A stretch of 64,000 nucleotides of DNA from Dioctria linearis. Taxonomy: Eukaryota > Arthropoda > Insecta > Diptera > Asilidae. This document shows, in pieces, positions 20,244 through 31,389 of the stretch. Position 1 is the first letter of the stretch. Every line of letters begins with the position of its first letter. The translations under genes were made by a program, and so were the position numbers. The notes under the pieces are model-generated. The model did no database searches and had not been told where the DNA came from. It was given only the letters and a program-made list of their open reading frames with translations. Location: positions 110,537,677-110,601,676 of the forward strand of contig OZ005740.1 of assembly GCA_963930735.1 (NCBI GenBank), given 5' to 3'.

Positions 20244-23200
20244 ATGTCGACTAATAACTCTGATACTGAAGAAATTAATGTAGATGGACTTAAGACTCAA
20301 AGAGCAACCATACAAGGTTTAACAACGAAATTAAAAAACTTTGTGCTGAACTCGAATAACCTTGATATTTTTGATCTAGAAACTCGTCTGCAATTATTAG
20401 AAAATTATTTTAAACAGTTTACCCAATTACATTCTGATATTGTGTGTTCCGTTGCAAAACCGGAAACTGAAGCTCAAAAATTTGAGACATTTGAAGAGAG
20501 TTATTGTACTGCGAAATCTCAAATATTGCGTTTATGTGCTAAATTTAAGACAGGTGAATTCACCGTCATATCAAGTTCATTACAAGAATCGGGGACAGAC
20601 ACGATAAATATAGTCTTAACCTCCCAATCCAAAAATGTTAGACTGCCTAAACTTTCGTTACCAAAATTTTCTGGAAGGTATACTGATTGGAAAGACTTTA
20701 GCGATGCGTTTACTACGCTAATTGATAAAGACTCTAGCTTAACGGATGTAGAGAAATTCCAATTTCTTCGTTCTTGCCTAACTGAAGGGCCTCTGCAGAC
20801 AATAAAGGCATTAGAAACCACAGCGCAAAATTATAAGGAAGCGTGGGAACTTCTAACCGCTCGGTTTGATAACAAATGCATAATTTTCCAAGCGCATGTT
20901 AAGGCTATTTTCGATTTACCTTGCACCAATCGTAATTCAATTTCTCAGCTTCGAGAACTAGTGGATTCAGTAAATGCCCACTTGCGCGCTCTTAAAGCTC
21001 TCGGAACTACTGAAGATCTAATTAATACTATACTACTGCATTTAGTTTCGACCAAGCTAGATAATGAAACACTATTTAAGTGGGAAGATGAGATGTCGCT
21101 TGAATCAATTCCAACCTGGGATAAACTCTCTAAATTCCTTAGCAATCGTTGTGTCACTTTGGAGAATAGGGATTCTAAAGTAAATACGGTTATAAACTCT
21201 GTTCGAGAAAAGGTTTCTACCAAAAGAGGGCATCGTTCGTTTGTGGTCGCTAATTCTCGTCGTTGCTTGTGTTGTAATCGCACAGGTCATTTGATTTCCC
21301 AATGTACAAAATTCATCTCTATGACTCCACTGCAAAGATTTTATGAGGCTAAGCGACTTTCTTTGTGCTTAATTTGTCTTGTCAAAGGCCACTCAGTGAA
21401 CTCTTGTTCGAAAACTAAATGTTCCAATTGTCAGGGATCTCATCATAAGTTACTGCATCGTAGTGGCTCTTCCGAGAATTTATCCAAGGCAACAATTGAA
21501 AGGTCACAAGAAAATCCCAACACATCCACCATGTCAACCTCAAATCGGATTGATAACAGACAGCCAGCTGGTAGTGCTACGCCATCACAAACCCTTTGTG
21601 CTGTATCTAATCATATCTCGCAAGGGGAATATGTCTTTTTAGCTACCGCAGTACTGTTAATTCGAGGTCCAGCGAATTCATATATACCTTGCCGAGCTTT
21701 CCTTGATTCTGGATCCCAGATTAATTTTATAACGCAAAGGCTTGCTCATCAATTGAGCCTAAAGAAGATAATGGTAGATGAGCAGATTCAAGGAATCGGA
21801 GACGTCAGTACTAGGGTCAAATCCAAGGTTACAGCAACCATTAAATCAAGGCTGAATGACTTTTATACTAGTGCAGAATTCTGGGTACTGCCTACGATCG
21901 CTGACATGCAGCCAAGTCAACGCTTCAACATAGACAATTGGAAAATTCCTGCAGATCTGGATTTAGCTGATCCATGGTTCAACAAACCACAGAAAATTGA
22001 CTTGTTGCTAGGCGCTTCAGATTTCTTCTATCTTCTGGAAGAAAATCAGATAAGACTTGGTGAAGAGTTATCTATTATTCAAAGGACTCGATTAGGTTGG
22101 ATCGTCACTGGTAAGGTAAACAATTCTGTGGTAAAAAAATCCGTATTGCAATCCTGTATAATATCATCAAAAGAGTTAGGTGATATAGCATTAGATGAAC
22201 TATTGACGAAATTTTGGTGTATAGAGAATTGTGAACTTCCCTCTGTGGCATCAGCAGATCAAAACTCAATCTGTGAAAACCATTTTTGCAAAACCGTAGC
22301 ACGTACAAATACCTGCCGTTTTATAGTACGCTTACCTTTTAAGGGGGATTCTTCTCAGCTTGGAGATTCGCTTCAAACGGCATACAGGAGATTTTTGGGA
22401 CTAGAAAGAAAATTAGATAAGCAGCCGGAATTAAGAGCGAAGTACAATGACTTTATGAAAGAGTACCAAATTTTGAATCACATGGAATCCATCAGTTCTA
22501 GTGACATCAGTACCTGTAAATATTTTCTGCCACATCATTGTGTGATAAGACCTGAGAGCTCTTCGACAAAACTGCGGGTGGTATTTGACGCATTTTGCAG
22601 CACCACCTCGAGTTTATCGTTGAATGATGTGTTAATGGTTGGACCTACTATTCAGGCTGAACTTTTCGATATACTTCTTCGATTTCGGTTCCACAAATAT
22701 GTCATAACTGCTGACATAACAAAAATGTACCGACAGATTCTAATACATCCAGCAGATGCTGTTTTTCAGTGCATCATATGGAGACAGAGTCCAGATCAGC
22801 CATTGGAATATTATAAGTTGAAAACAGTCACTTATGGTACCGCGTCAGCACCTTTTCTTGCCACTAGATGTTTGAAGATGCTAGCTGAAGAGAGCTGTGA
22901 ACAGTATCCTCTGGGTTCTCGAGTAATAAGCAACGATTTTTATATGGACGATATGTTGACAGGTGGTGATACTCTTGAAGAAGTTATTAAGATTCGTCAT
23001 CAAGTGAGTAACATTCTCCAAAGTGGGCAATTTGAGCTGCGAAAATGGTGCACAAATGATCGGCGAATTCGGGAAACCATCCCTGAAGAGTTGTGCGAAA
23101 AGCTGGTAAAATTCAATGAGGCTGATGTTACTAAAACTTTAGGAGTTGTTTGGGATCCGGTTAATGATCAATTTTACTTCGTTCAAAGGGAAATTTGTTA

Positions 23201-23723
23201 TTCTTCAACAATTACAAAACGATGCGTAGTTTCGGACTTATCTCGATTATTCGATCCCTTGGGGCTAATTAACCCAATTATTGTACTGGCGAAAATATTT
23301 GTACAGGAGCTGTGGATATTAAAGGTCGGCTGGGACGAACCACTCCCCGAAAACTTGTGCTCTCAGTGGGAGAAGTTTAGACATCAGCTAAAGTACATTC
23401 ACCAGCTCCGATTTCCTCGTTTCGTTGGATTATCACAAGCAACACAACCTATCGAATTGCATGGCTTTGCTGATGCCTCCAATAGGGCATATGGATGTTG
23501 CATATTTGTTCGTACAATAAACTCACAGGGAAGTGTTTCAGTAAAGCTGCTTTGCGCAAAGTCTCGAGTTTCACCACTAAAGACAATTTCACTACCTCGT
23601 TTAGAGTTATGCGGGGCAGCTGCTTGCGCGTGTATTTCAACGTTTAACTCTTACTCTCTCAACGCGACAACTGCAAAACCAGCAATTATCGAGCGTATCA
23701 AATCGGAGCATATCGGAGCCTGA
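20244..23723 (+). CDS. BEL-C gag-pol: gag, protease, RT, truncated RNase H
   Basis: An 1159-codon frame starts at ATG 20244. The gag part has the BEL capsid-like region (LPKLSLPKFSGRYTDWKDF, about residues 131-149) and zinc-binding clusters CLCCNRTGHLISQC, CLICLVKGHSVNSC and CSNCQGSHHKLLH. A retropepsin follows with LDSGSQINF (about residue 485, DSG form typical of BEL). The RT has LRVVFDAF, VITADITKMYRQIL, TYGTASAPFLA and FYMDDMLTG (about residue 899). RNase H starts with LHGFADASNRAYGCC and LPRLELCGAAACA, but the frame then jumps to unrelated residues and stops at 23721-23723. The missing part is the distal RNase H and the linker to integrase. The RT itself looks intact. Confidence 0.93.
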   Translation: MSTNNSDTEEINVDGLKTQRATIQGLTTKLKNFVLNSNNLDIFDLETRLQLLENYFKQFTQLHSDIVCSVAKPETEAQKFETFEESYCTAKSQILRLCAKFKTGEFTVISSSLQESGTDTINIVLTSQSKNVRLPKLSLPKFSGRYTDWKDFSDAFTTLIDKDSSLTDVEKFQFLRSCLTEGPLQTIKALETTAQNYKEAWELLTARFDNKCIIFQAHVKAIFDLPCTNRNSISQLRELVDSVNAHLRALKALGTTEDLINTILLHLVSTKLDNETLFKWEDEMSLESIPTWDKLSKFLSNRCVTLENRDSKVNTVINSVREKVSTKRGHRSFVVANSRRCLCCNRTGHLISQCTKFISMTPLQRFYEAKRLSLCLICLVKGHSVNSCSKTKCSNCQGSHHKLLHRSGSSENLSKATIERSQENPNTSTMSTSNRIDNRQPAGSATPSQTLCAVSNHISQGEYVFLATAVLLIRGPANSYIPCRAFLDSGSQINFITQRLAHQLSLKKIMVDEQIQGIGDVSTRVKSKVTATIKSRLNDFYTSAEFWVLPTIADMQPSQRFNIDNWKIPADLDLADPWFNKPQKIDLLLGASDFFYLLEENQIRLGEELSIIQRTRLGWIVTGKVNNSVVKKSVLQSCIISSKELGDIALDELLTKFWCIENCELPSVASADQNSICENHFCKTVARTNTCRFIVRLPFKGDSSQLGDSLQTAYRRFLGLERKLDKQPELRAKYNDFMKEYQILNHMESISSSDISTCKYFLPHHCVIRPESSSTKLRVVFDAFCSTTSSLSLNDVLMVGPTIQAELFDILLRFRFHKYVITADITKMYRQILIHPADAVFQCIIWRQSPDQPLEYYKLKTVTYGTASAPFLATRCLKMLAEESCEQYPLGSRVISNDFYMDDMLTGGDTLEEVIKIRHQVSNILQSGQFELRKWCTNDRRIRETIPEELCEKLVKFNEADVTKTLGVVWDPVNDQFYFVQREICYSSTITKRCVVSDLSRLFDPLGLINPIIVLAKIFVQELWILKVGWDEPLPENLCSQWEKFRHQLKYIHQLRFPRFVGLSQATQPIELHGFADASNRAYGCCIFVRTINSQGSVSVKLLCAKSRVSPLKTISLPRLELCGAAACACISTFNSYSLNATTAKPAIIERIKSEHIGA

Positions 23724-23760
23724 AAGCTTTCCAGAACGGCGAAGTACACAGTTTTCACTA

Positions 23761-25308
23761 ATGGCAACCAAATCAAATTCAACTGAGGATCTGATTAGTA
23801 GATGTAAATTTCTAAATTCGTTTGCCAAACTTCGTCTCGTTTTCGCATATGTATTACGATTCATTCACAATGCTAGATTGAATACTCGTCTTAAAAATGA
23901 AAGACGTTCGGCTGTATTAAGCGCAGATGAATTAGAGAATGCTCTGAGGCGAATTATATGGAACCTTCAAAACACAGCTTTTACTCAAGAGATTAGTGAC
24001 TTACGCAAAGCAACATCGGTGAATTCTAAAAGTTCCTTAAGAAATTTGTATCCGTTTTTGGACGAAAGGCATCATCCAGAGCTACTAAGGGTAGGAGGTC
24101 GTTTATTAAAGGCAAATCTTCCTTATTCAGCTAAATTTCCTATCCTGCTGCCCAGAAGACACCCGTTTCTTTCCACCCTTTTTACTTATTACCATGAAAT
24201 TAATTTTCATGCAGGGCCGCAAGCACTGGTAGCAGCAGTACGTCAACGCTTTTGGGTTATCAATGCTCGTCAATCAGCGCGAACCGTAGTGCATCGCTGT
24301 ATTCGTTGCTTTCGAGCCAGACCAACTAGCATACAGCAACTTATGGGAGATTTACCAGCACATCGTATTCAAACCGCTCGACCGTTTACAAATTCAGGCA
24401 TCGATTTCTGTGGTCCAGTCTGGGTGCACTTTAAAATTAGAGGTAAGAGGCCATATAAAGCATATATTGCTGTATTTATTTGCTTCGCAACGAAAGCAGT
24501 TCATTTAGAAGTGGTGTCGGATTTGTCTACTCAAGCCTTTATGGCTGCGTTGAAAAGGTTTGTAGCTCGTAGAGGATTTTGCTACAACCTCTACTGTGAC
24601 AATGCTACCAATTTTGTGGGAGCAAAACGTGAGTTGAAGGAATTACATGAGCTTTTTAATTCCCAGCAGAGAAGACAGGAAATTATCCAGTTATGCGCAG
24701 AAGATCACATTAACTTCCATCACATACCTCCTCGCTCTCCTCACTTTGGAGGATTATGGGAGGCTGCAGTAAAGGCGGCTAAATTTCATTTGTTCAGAAT
24801 GGTCAGTAAGGCCTCGCTTACCTATGAGGAATTGAGCACTGTCGTAACCCAGATTGAAGCCGTACTTAATTCCCGGCCGCTGACTCCCATTTCGTCCGAC
24901 GCTAATGATTTAGAAGTCCTCACGCCAGGCCATTTCTTAATTGGAGGCCCATTGACAGCAATAGTAGAGCCTGATATGAGTGAAGTCAGTATGTCTCGCT
25001 TATCCCGTTGGCAGCTACTCCAGCCTATACAACAACATTTTTGGAAAAGATGGTCCAAAGAGTACGTGTCCCAATTGCAGCAACGAAGTAAATGGACTCA
25101 AGTTTACACCAACATTCGACCTGGAGCATTAGTTCTAATATCCGAGGATGATATTCCACCATTAAAATGGCCACTAGGAAGGGTGACAGAAGTTCATCAT
25201 GGTCACGATGGTCTTGTTAGAGTCATTTCGCTACGCACCCAGTGTGGAACCTTGCAGCGCGCAGTTCAAAGGATATACCCGCTCCCTATTGAATCAACAG
25301 AAGTTTGA
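23761..25308 (+). CDS. BEL-C integrase
   Basis: A 515-codon frame downstream of the deletion. It contains the H2C2-type zinc region (YYHEINFHAG ... HRCIRCF). The catalytic core has D in SGIDFCGPVWVHF, D in YCDNATNFVG and E in FGGLWEAAVKAAK. The C-terminal region has PGHFLIGGPL and WPLGRVTEVHHG. It would insert the element's DNA. The first ATG lies after the deletion joint, so translation as a separate protein is doubtful. In an intact element it would be the end of Gag-Pol. Confidence 0.9.
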   Translation: MATKSNSTEDLISRCKFLNSFAKLRLVFAYVLRFIHNARLNTRLKNERRSAVLSADELENALRRIIWNLQNTAFTQEISDLRKATSVNSKSSLRNLYPFLDERHHPELLRVGGRLLKANLPYSAKFPILLPRRHPFLSTLFTYYHEINFHAGPQALVAAVRQRFWVINARQSARTVVHRCIRCFRARPTSIQQLMGDLPAHRIQTARPFTNSGIDFCGPVWVHFKIRGKRPYKAYIAVFICFATKAVHLEVVSDLSTQAFMAALKRFVARRGFCYNLYCDNATNFVGAKRELKELHELFNSQQRRQEIIQLCAEDHINFHHIPPRSPHFGGLWEAAVKAAKFHLFRMVSKASLTYEELSTVVTQIEAVLNSRPLTPISSDANDLEVLTPGHFLIGGPLTAIVEPDMSEVSMSRLSRWQLLQPIQQHFWKRWSKEYVSQLQQRSKWTQVYTNIRPGALVLISEDDIPPLKWPLGRVTEVHHGHDGLVRVISLRTQCGTLQRAVQRIYPLPIESTEV

Positions 25309-25324
25309 TTGAAGGACACCACCT

Positions 25325-25339
25325 TCAAGGCTGGCGGTA
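25325..25339 (+). promoter_or_regulatory. BEL-C polypurine-tract region
   Basis: TCAAGGCTGGCGGTA lies directly before the 3' LTR start at 25340, the position of the plus-strand primer. The GGCTGGCGG form is purine-rich as in other BEL elements. Confidence 0.55.
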
Positions 25340-25748
25340 TGTTGGATAATTAATGCATTCCTCCGCAAGTAACGAAATATTGTGAATTAGATGGAATATG
25401 GTTATTTTCATGAATAGTCTTTTTGCATTATATAAGCTTAACGTAGAATTTATTTTTGACCTTCACTGTAGAATTACTAAATGCATTCATGTTAGTATTG
25501 GATTGTTGTGCTTTACAAATTTATATTTTTCATTGTAAACACTTGCGTAGTTAAAGTTACGGTAATTCCGTTTTTTTTTTTTTTGTATTTGTTATCAGCT
25601 TGAAACACAAATTTTTGTACTTCTCACTTCTCGTTGGATAGCCGTCATGTGAAAATCTTGCTAGCAGTGCAATCGGTGTATAAGGTTTTATTTAAAATAA
25701 ATTCCGAATTTATCCAGCATACAGTATTTTTAATTTTGCAATTAAACA
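25340..25748 (+). repeat. BEL-C 3' LTR
   Basis: 409 bp, starting TGTTGGATAATT and ending AATTAAACA, almost identical to 19032-19440. It is followed by the target duplication CTCACC. Confidence 0.97.
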
Positions 25749-27914
25749 CTCACCATTGTTGTTAGTTCCCAAAAAACCAGACGCAGCTGGTAATAAGAAA
25801 TGGAGAGTAGTGATTGATTTTAGGCATCTCAACGATATCACTGTAGGAGATGCATTCCCCCTCCCTAATATAACTGACATTTTGGACCAACTAGGGAGAG
25901 CTAAGTACTTTAGTACCTTAGACCTAGCAAATGGTTTCCATCAGATTCCCATGAATGGAAACGATAAAGAAAAGACTGCGTTTGGTACACCTTACGGGCA
26001 TTATCATTATAATCGAATGCCCTTTGGTCTAAAACGAGCTCCAGCCACTTTTCAGAGGCTGATGAACAACGTGTTGGTAGGATTGCAAGGCATCGAGTGT
26101 TTTGTTTACATGGACGATATAATCGTTCATGGATATAATTTAACAGAACATAATTCTCGACTCCAGCATGTTTTTGAGCGGCTCAGGGAACATAACCTGA
26201 AGTTGCAGCCTGAGAAATGCCATTTTCTCAGCAGACAGATCTTGGCCATTTAGTCACTGAAAACGGAGTTTTACCAGATCCTTCTATGCTCGAAGCAGCC
26301 GACCATTATCCAGTACCTCGAAAAGAAAAGGACGTAAAATCTTTTCTAGGTTTTGTCGGTTATTATCGTCGATTCATCCCTAACTTTGCCAAATTGGCCA
26401 AACCTCTCACTACTTTGTTAAAAAAGGACGTTCCTTTCAAATGGGATGCTTTTTGTGACGAAGCGTTCAAATTATTGAAGGAAAAATTAACTAATTCTCC
26501 TATTTTACAATTCCCACGTTTCGGCGAAGAATTTATTGTAACGTCGGATGCAAGTGAATTCGCAATCGGCGCAGTACTATCGCAAGGAAAAAGTCAACAA
26601 AAGACTCAAGACATTAAACAAAATCACGATTTTACTCCGATTATCATAGAGGAAAACCCTCATAACCTACTGCAAACTAGAGGCATAAAAATTAAGTATT
26701 TCATTTTACCCATTAATAACAGTACTCAAGAAAATTTATTAAGAACACATCTGCCCAAAGATCTAGTAATACCAGTCGGAGATATAATAGAACATAAAAC
26801 CAATAATAATTCATTTATAATCGGGCGTGTACCTATTCCTACTAGGACTGCAAGCGATAGAAATGAAGTCAGGATTATTTTCAAGAAATTTAAAGAACAC
26901 ATTCCCACTGACAAAACTGTGTCCATTTCAATACCCATTATTAATGCGCCAAGTTATCTCGAGTTAAAATTACTATGCGCCGAGGAATTTCAAAATTCCA
27001 ATAAGAAGCCTATCCTTTTCTTCAACAAAATAATTCAATTGGAAGACCCTGTAATTATCGAACAAGTCATTTCAGATTATCATATCACTCCTTTAGGCGG
27101 TCACCAAGGAGAAACAAAAACCATCAATAAATTAAAGAAAATTTATTACTGGCAAGGTATGAATAAAGACATTAAGGAATTCATAAAAAAATGCTCTTCG
27201 TGTCAAGTGAACAAATTAAGACCCAACCAGAAAGTTCCTATGAAGATTACTACAACGAGCAGTAAACCCTTCGAAAAAAATTTCTTGGACATTGTAGGTC
27301 CCTTACCATCTAGTTACCTGAACAACAAGTATTTGCTCACGTTCCAAGACGATTTAACAAAATATTCGGAAGCTATTCCATTAAGTAACGCTGAAGCAAA
27401 CACGGTAGCAGAAGCATTCGTTACACATATTGTCTGTAGACATGGCCTACCTCAAGCTATTCTGACCGACCAAGGTTCCAATTTTTTGAGCTCAGTGTTT
27501 ACCGAAACTTGTAAATTATTAAAAATTCATAAGTTACAGACAACTCCTTACCATCCACAAACAAATGGAGCGCTAGAAAGAAGCCATCGAACTCTAGCCG
27601 AATATCTTCGACACTATGTGTCAAAAGATCCTCTAACCTGGGACACCTGGATCCCCTATGCCATGTTCACCTATAATAATTCCACTCACTCAAGCACTGG
27701 CTATACGCCACATGAACTTGTATACGGATTTCATGTAGAAATCCCTTCTTCCATACAAAAAGACCCCGAAGTCACATATAACTATGATAATTACGTAAAT
27801 GAGCTAAAAGGTCGACTCCAATATTCCCACAAAATGGCAAGAGAAAGGCTTATAAAGAACAAGGAAAATTCCAAGTCATATTATGATAAGGCTACAAAGC
27901 AAAACCAATCGTAA
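25749..27914 (+). pseudogene. pol: Errantivirus-B pol: RT, truncated RNase H, integrase
   Basis: RT resumes after BEL-C with LLLVPKKPDAAGNKKWRVV, STLDLANGFHQIPM, MPFGLKRAPATFQRLM and the intact catalytic box FVYMDDIIVHG. A frameshift near 26230 moves to a frame with VGYYRRFIPNFAKLAKPL and VTSDASEFAIGAVLSQG. Directly after this the frame continues in-phase with unrelated linker sequence, so the distal RNase H is deleted. Integrase follows with an H2C2 finger (HQGETKTINKLKKIYY ... CSSC), core residues in LDIVGPLPSS, LTDQGSNF and HPQTNGALERSHRTL, and a C-terminal tail. The integrase triad is intact. Confidence 0.88.
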
Positions 27915-28063
27915 TTGGTGATAAAGTGCTGATCAAAAAGTGATAGATACCACTTCTGCAGAAAATTCTATTGTGAGAATCAAAAATAAAAATAAGAAAA
28001 TTCACAATAACAATCTGAAACTATTCATTGACTAACTCCCAAACATTCAATTCCTCCCCTCAG
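27915..28063 (+). promoter_or_regulatory. End of pol and env splice acceptor candidate
   Basis: After the integrase stop the sequence is non-coding in the pol frame. It ends with TTCCTCCCCTCAG at 28051-28063, a pyrimidine-rich tract plus AG that fits a 3' splice site. It lies 6 bp before the env ATG at 28070. Errantivirus env is known to be expressed from a spliced mRNA. Confidence 0.55.
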
Positions 28064-28069
28064 ATCAAA

Positions 28070-29859
28070 ATGAGCTCACTCATCAACTCATTCGTTCGTG
28101 GACTTATTGTATTATCGGCTTTATGCGTCAGCCAAACTAGTGGAACTCAAGTTGCACACTTCTCAGCAACACCCGGAATCTACTTTGAGGAATTCGGAAA
28201 TGCACAGCTCTACAGCAAACATGGAAATTAGTTATGTGCTACAATTTAGACAATTTTTATTTTGAACTAGAATTATTGCAAATGCAAGCAGAGCAAGCGG
28301 AAGACTTATGTCATAATATTACAAAATACTCAGGCAAAAATCACTGTGAAAACCAAATAAACACCCAAGGATTGATCTTAAATGAAATAGATCAGATCAA
28401 CGAAATTTTGGAACCCAAAAATTTGAGAAGCAAGCGAGCTCTTTTGAACGTCATTGGTAGTATTAGCAAATTTTATTTGGGACGCTGGATGAAGAGGATG
28501 CTAAACACTATGATGAACAAATACACATACTAAGAGCTAACGAAGACCATCTCTTAGAATTACTGAAATCTCAAACCCTGATTGTCGACAAAACTGTCAA
28601 TATTTTCAACAAAACCTCAACGGGAATCCAAAATGACATCAAGGCGATTAAAGATAAAATTGAGAAAGTCACGAAGTCATTTAATCAACTCGCGACAGAT
28701 GTCAACGAAAATTTCGCAATTTTAGACCTAGAGAACGTTCTATCCATCACAATATTGTCTTTGATGAGATACCAAAATGCCCAAAAGGCCATTTTAGAAA
28801 TGTTATTAGACACAAAGCACGGAACTCCCAATCCGCTCATAAGAACCCCCTATCAACTTGAGCATCTCTTATCCACTATTCGGAAGAACCTTCCATCGGG
28901 TACAACCTTACCTGTAGCCACTACACAGAACCAACTCTTAGATCTATATAGAGTTAGCCGTATACAAGTACCAATAAAATTACTAATTTAATCATTATAG
29001 AAATTAAAATACCCCTACCCTTAAATACAGAATTCCAAATGTATAAAGTAATCCCCTTACCTACCCTAATTAACGAATCATTCATTTATATAAAACCCAC
29101 TACCGAATACTTGTTAGTCACATTAAATAGGGAAAAACATTACCCCTCTAGTAGTGAAGATATTACAAAATGTTTGCAAAAAACTCCTCACAATTACGTT
29201 TGTCAAATAACGCATCCAATCCATAACTTAAATGCGAAGGACAACCAATGTGAAATGGAATTAATAAGGCACTCTCAAACGCTTCCCCTATCATGTGGAA
29301 TGAACATCTTAAACATTTCCACCTTATGGATACAATTATCCAACCCTAACAATATCGAACCAATTACAATAAAGGCAACCGGAATTCTAGAAATATCGCC
29401 CAATTGCTATATAAGAAGCGATGATCAAACGCTCTATGGACACTCCGAAAAAATTTCAATCGCTAAAAAATTCTATTTGCCATCGATCAATCTAACAAAA
29501 TCACCCTCCATTATCATAAAATTAAGTATAATCCTCCAAATACAATCACTATAAAAAATAGTGAACATCAGGCACTTTTTGAACTAAGCCAAGATATAAA
29601 GACCTTAGAAAAGGCTGAAAACGAAGATCTAATTAACGTGACAGCACACGATATTCACCATTATTCCATTATCTATATAACGATAATGATCTTTATAATC
29701 ATATGCGCTATAAAAACAGCCCTACCCTATCTAAAACCTAAAAGACTTAAAGCGACGGACATTCCGTCTTCATCAACTCAAGAGAGTGATAACGAAAAAG
29801 AAAATAATAAAGAAACCACTAAAACTAATAAATTTCCTCTAACCAGAGCGTTACCTTAA
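28070..29859 (+). pseudogene. env: Errantivirus-B env, F-like envelope glycoprotein, broken
   Basis: The start ATG at 28070 is followed by a hydrophobic signal-peptide-like stretch (VRGLIVLSALCV) and the motif TPGIYFEEFG, shared with the BEL-3 env. A basic cleavage-type motif RSKR at about 28426 precedes a small-hydrophobic stretch resembling a fusion peptide, as in baculovirus-type F proteins. A helical region (28560-28990), a cysteine-bearing ectodomain (29039-29554) and a membrane anchor (IIYITIMIFIIICAI, about 29665-29710) with a charged tail follow. Stops at about 28229 and 28531 and later frameshifts break it into pieces. It is non-functional as it stands. Confidence 0.85.
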
Positions 29860-30361
29860 AAGAAGACAAGATAGAAGAGAAAGAAAAACGCAAATTTCCC
29901 ATCATCATAAAAAATGAACATATATATATATTACAAAAAAAAAAAAAAAAAAAAAACTTTATAACAAATTATAATAATATTTACTCAAATACTATTAACA
30001 AAATTTTTCTTTCCTAAGAATTACATTTACTCAAACTAGAAAACTTTTATATAAGAAACACACATTTTGTTAATTTAAGAAATATATTTACTGAAATACT
30101 AATAATCTAAAATACTTATTTACAAACTAAATTTGTACTAGAATCTATTCTCTTTAAGCAAATACGTGTTAACCAAAACTTCTATAAGCATAAGTCAAAG
30201 AACCTAGATAATAAATTACAGATAGAATCTAGAATATAACCAATTACTAGCCTAAGTAAAACAAATCACCATGTAAACTACAGATACCTAGTTCAACCAA
30301 CCTAAACTCCGTGTAATTTCGATTCTCTTCAAGAATACGAAATTCCTCCTTAGGGGGAAGG
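29860..30361 (+). other. Errantivirus-B 3' untranslated region and polypurine tract
   Basis: This AT-rich, A-rich stretch has a 22-base A-run near 29936 and no ORF. It ends with TTAGGGGGAAGG (30350-30361), a classic polypurine tract directly before the 3' LTR. Confidence 0.75.
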
Positions 30362-31389
30362 TGTTATGAATCCACTAACCCTACCATGCCTAACTACCTA
30401 ATCTCGGATTCATAACGTAAATCAAAACACAAATCTCAAACGCACGTCATGCGTCTAGCAAAATCACGTTTTTACCTTTAATCCAAAAAAAAGGCATTTC
30501 AAATCTTTTAAAATTCAGTAAACTTGTTGCATAATCCTAAAATTACGAATTCCTAACGTAAATGCAACAAAGTAAACTTCCACAAACGATAAACAACAAC
30601 CATCAGGTGTCAGATATTCTATCCCATTTGGCGCGTGCCTAAAATGAACATAATTTCTTCTACAAATGAAATGTAATATGATCCGGCGCTAGTATTCGCT
30701 CAACGTAATGATTCATTCATGAAAGCAATCGAAGAAAATCGTCACCAGACAATTAAGCCCAAATACGTGACTACGTCACCGACCGATCTAAGACCGGCAA
30801 AATTACCAAACAGGTGCACCTTTGAATGGCTGCACTTCGTTGCATTGGTAAAGTGACATGAAGTTTCATGAATTAATGAATTATGATGACCCTGAAATTT
30901 TGTTATGCATGGAATCGATCACCGAACTTACAGAAAATTGTTTTTCGATTCGATTTTTTTGGAATTTGTTATTTCCGCTCAATTTCCTGATTTTGTTATT
31001 CAAAACAGAAAATTGAGCGATCATCAATTTTTCCCTTAGAAAATTGCTGAATTTTATAAATTTGTGGAGGGGAGTATCATCCCCATGTAAATCAATAATA
31101 TAAATATGATGCGGTTGAACTAGGAAAATCAGAGAGTATTCTTGAACCTACTAGGAGAGTCCCCCTACCAAAGGTAAGGCCTCCTAAGTATCTAATTAAA
31201 ATAAATCTTTACCAGTAATAAGTGAAAAGTCGATAAGTGTTTTTTTTAACAAAGTGGAAAGCCGAAACAGAAAATTGTTAATCTATTACATTTAATTATA
31301 ATAAATTTTGTTTTCTCAGAAAGTTGCGTTTGAATTAACAATTTTGATTATATTGCGTTATACCTAAAGAGGTGTAACAACGTATAACA
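30362..31389 (+). repeat. Errantivirus-B 3' LTR
   Basis: 1028 bp from TGTTATGAATCC to CGTATAACA. The start is set by the polypurine tract and the end by the return of Gypsy-A gag sequence. It contains 78 bp at its 5' side that the 5' LTR lacks. Confidence 0.92.

Larger units (their letters stand above)
19032..25748 (+). mobile_element. BEL-C, young BEL/Pao retrotransposon with RNase H deletion
   Basis: A 6.7-kb element with near-identical 409-bp LTRs, a PBS-like site right after the 5' LTR (TCCTTCGAGCCGGATACC) and a purine-rich tract before the 3' LTR. It has one large gag-pol frame and one integrase frame. It is inserted in the RT of Errantivirus-B. Its LTR identity and intact frames make it the youngest large insertion visible here, yet a deletion removes most of RNase H and the start of the integrase linker. 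Confidence 0.95.
14231..31389 (+). mobile_element. Errantivirus-B, insect endogenous retrovirus with gag, pol and env
   Basis: The element has paired LTRs (14231-15164 and 30362-31389), a leader ORF, gag with two zinc knuckles, a pol read from an overlapping frame, and an env with signal peptide, furin-type site and transmembrane anchor. That is the plan of errantiviruses. It is split by BEL-C in RT and by a ~500-bp insert near 18180. RNase H is partly deleted and env has stops and frameshifts. It lies within the gag of Gypsy-A. The 5' LTR lacks its first 78 bp, so a target duplication cannot be seen. Confidence 0.9.

Noticed and set aside
20519..21335. Minus-strand ORFs opposite BEL-C gag
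   Set aside because: Shadows of the plus-strand gag-pol frame, which carries clear domains.
24822..25058. Minus-strand ORF over BEL-C integrase
   Set aside because: Antisense shadow of the integrase frame.
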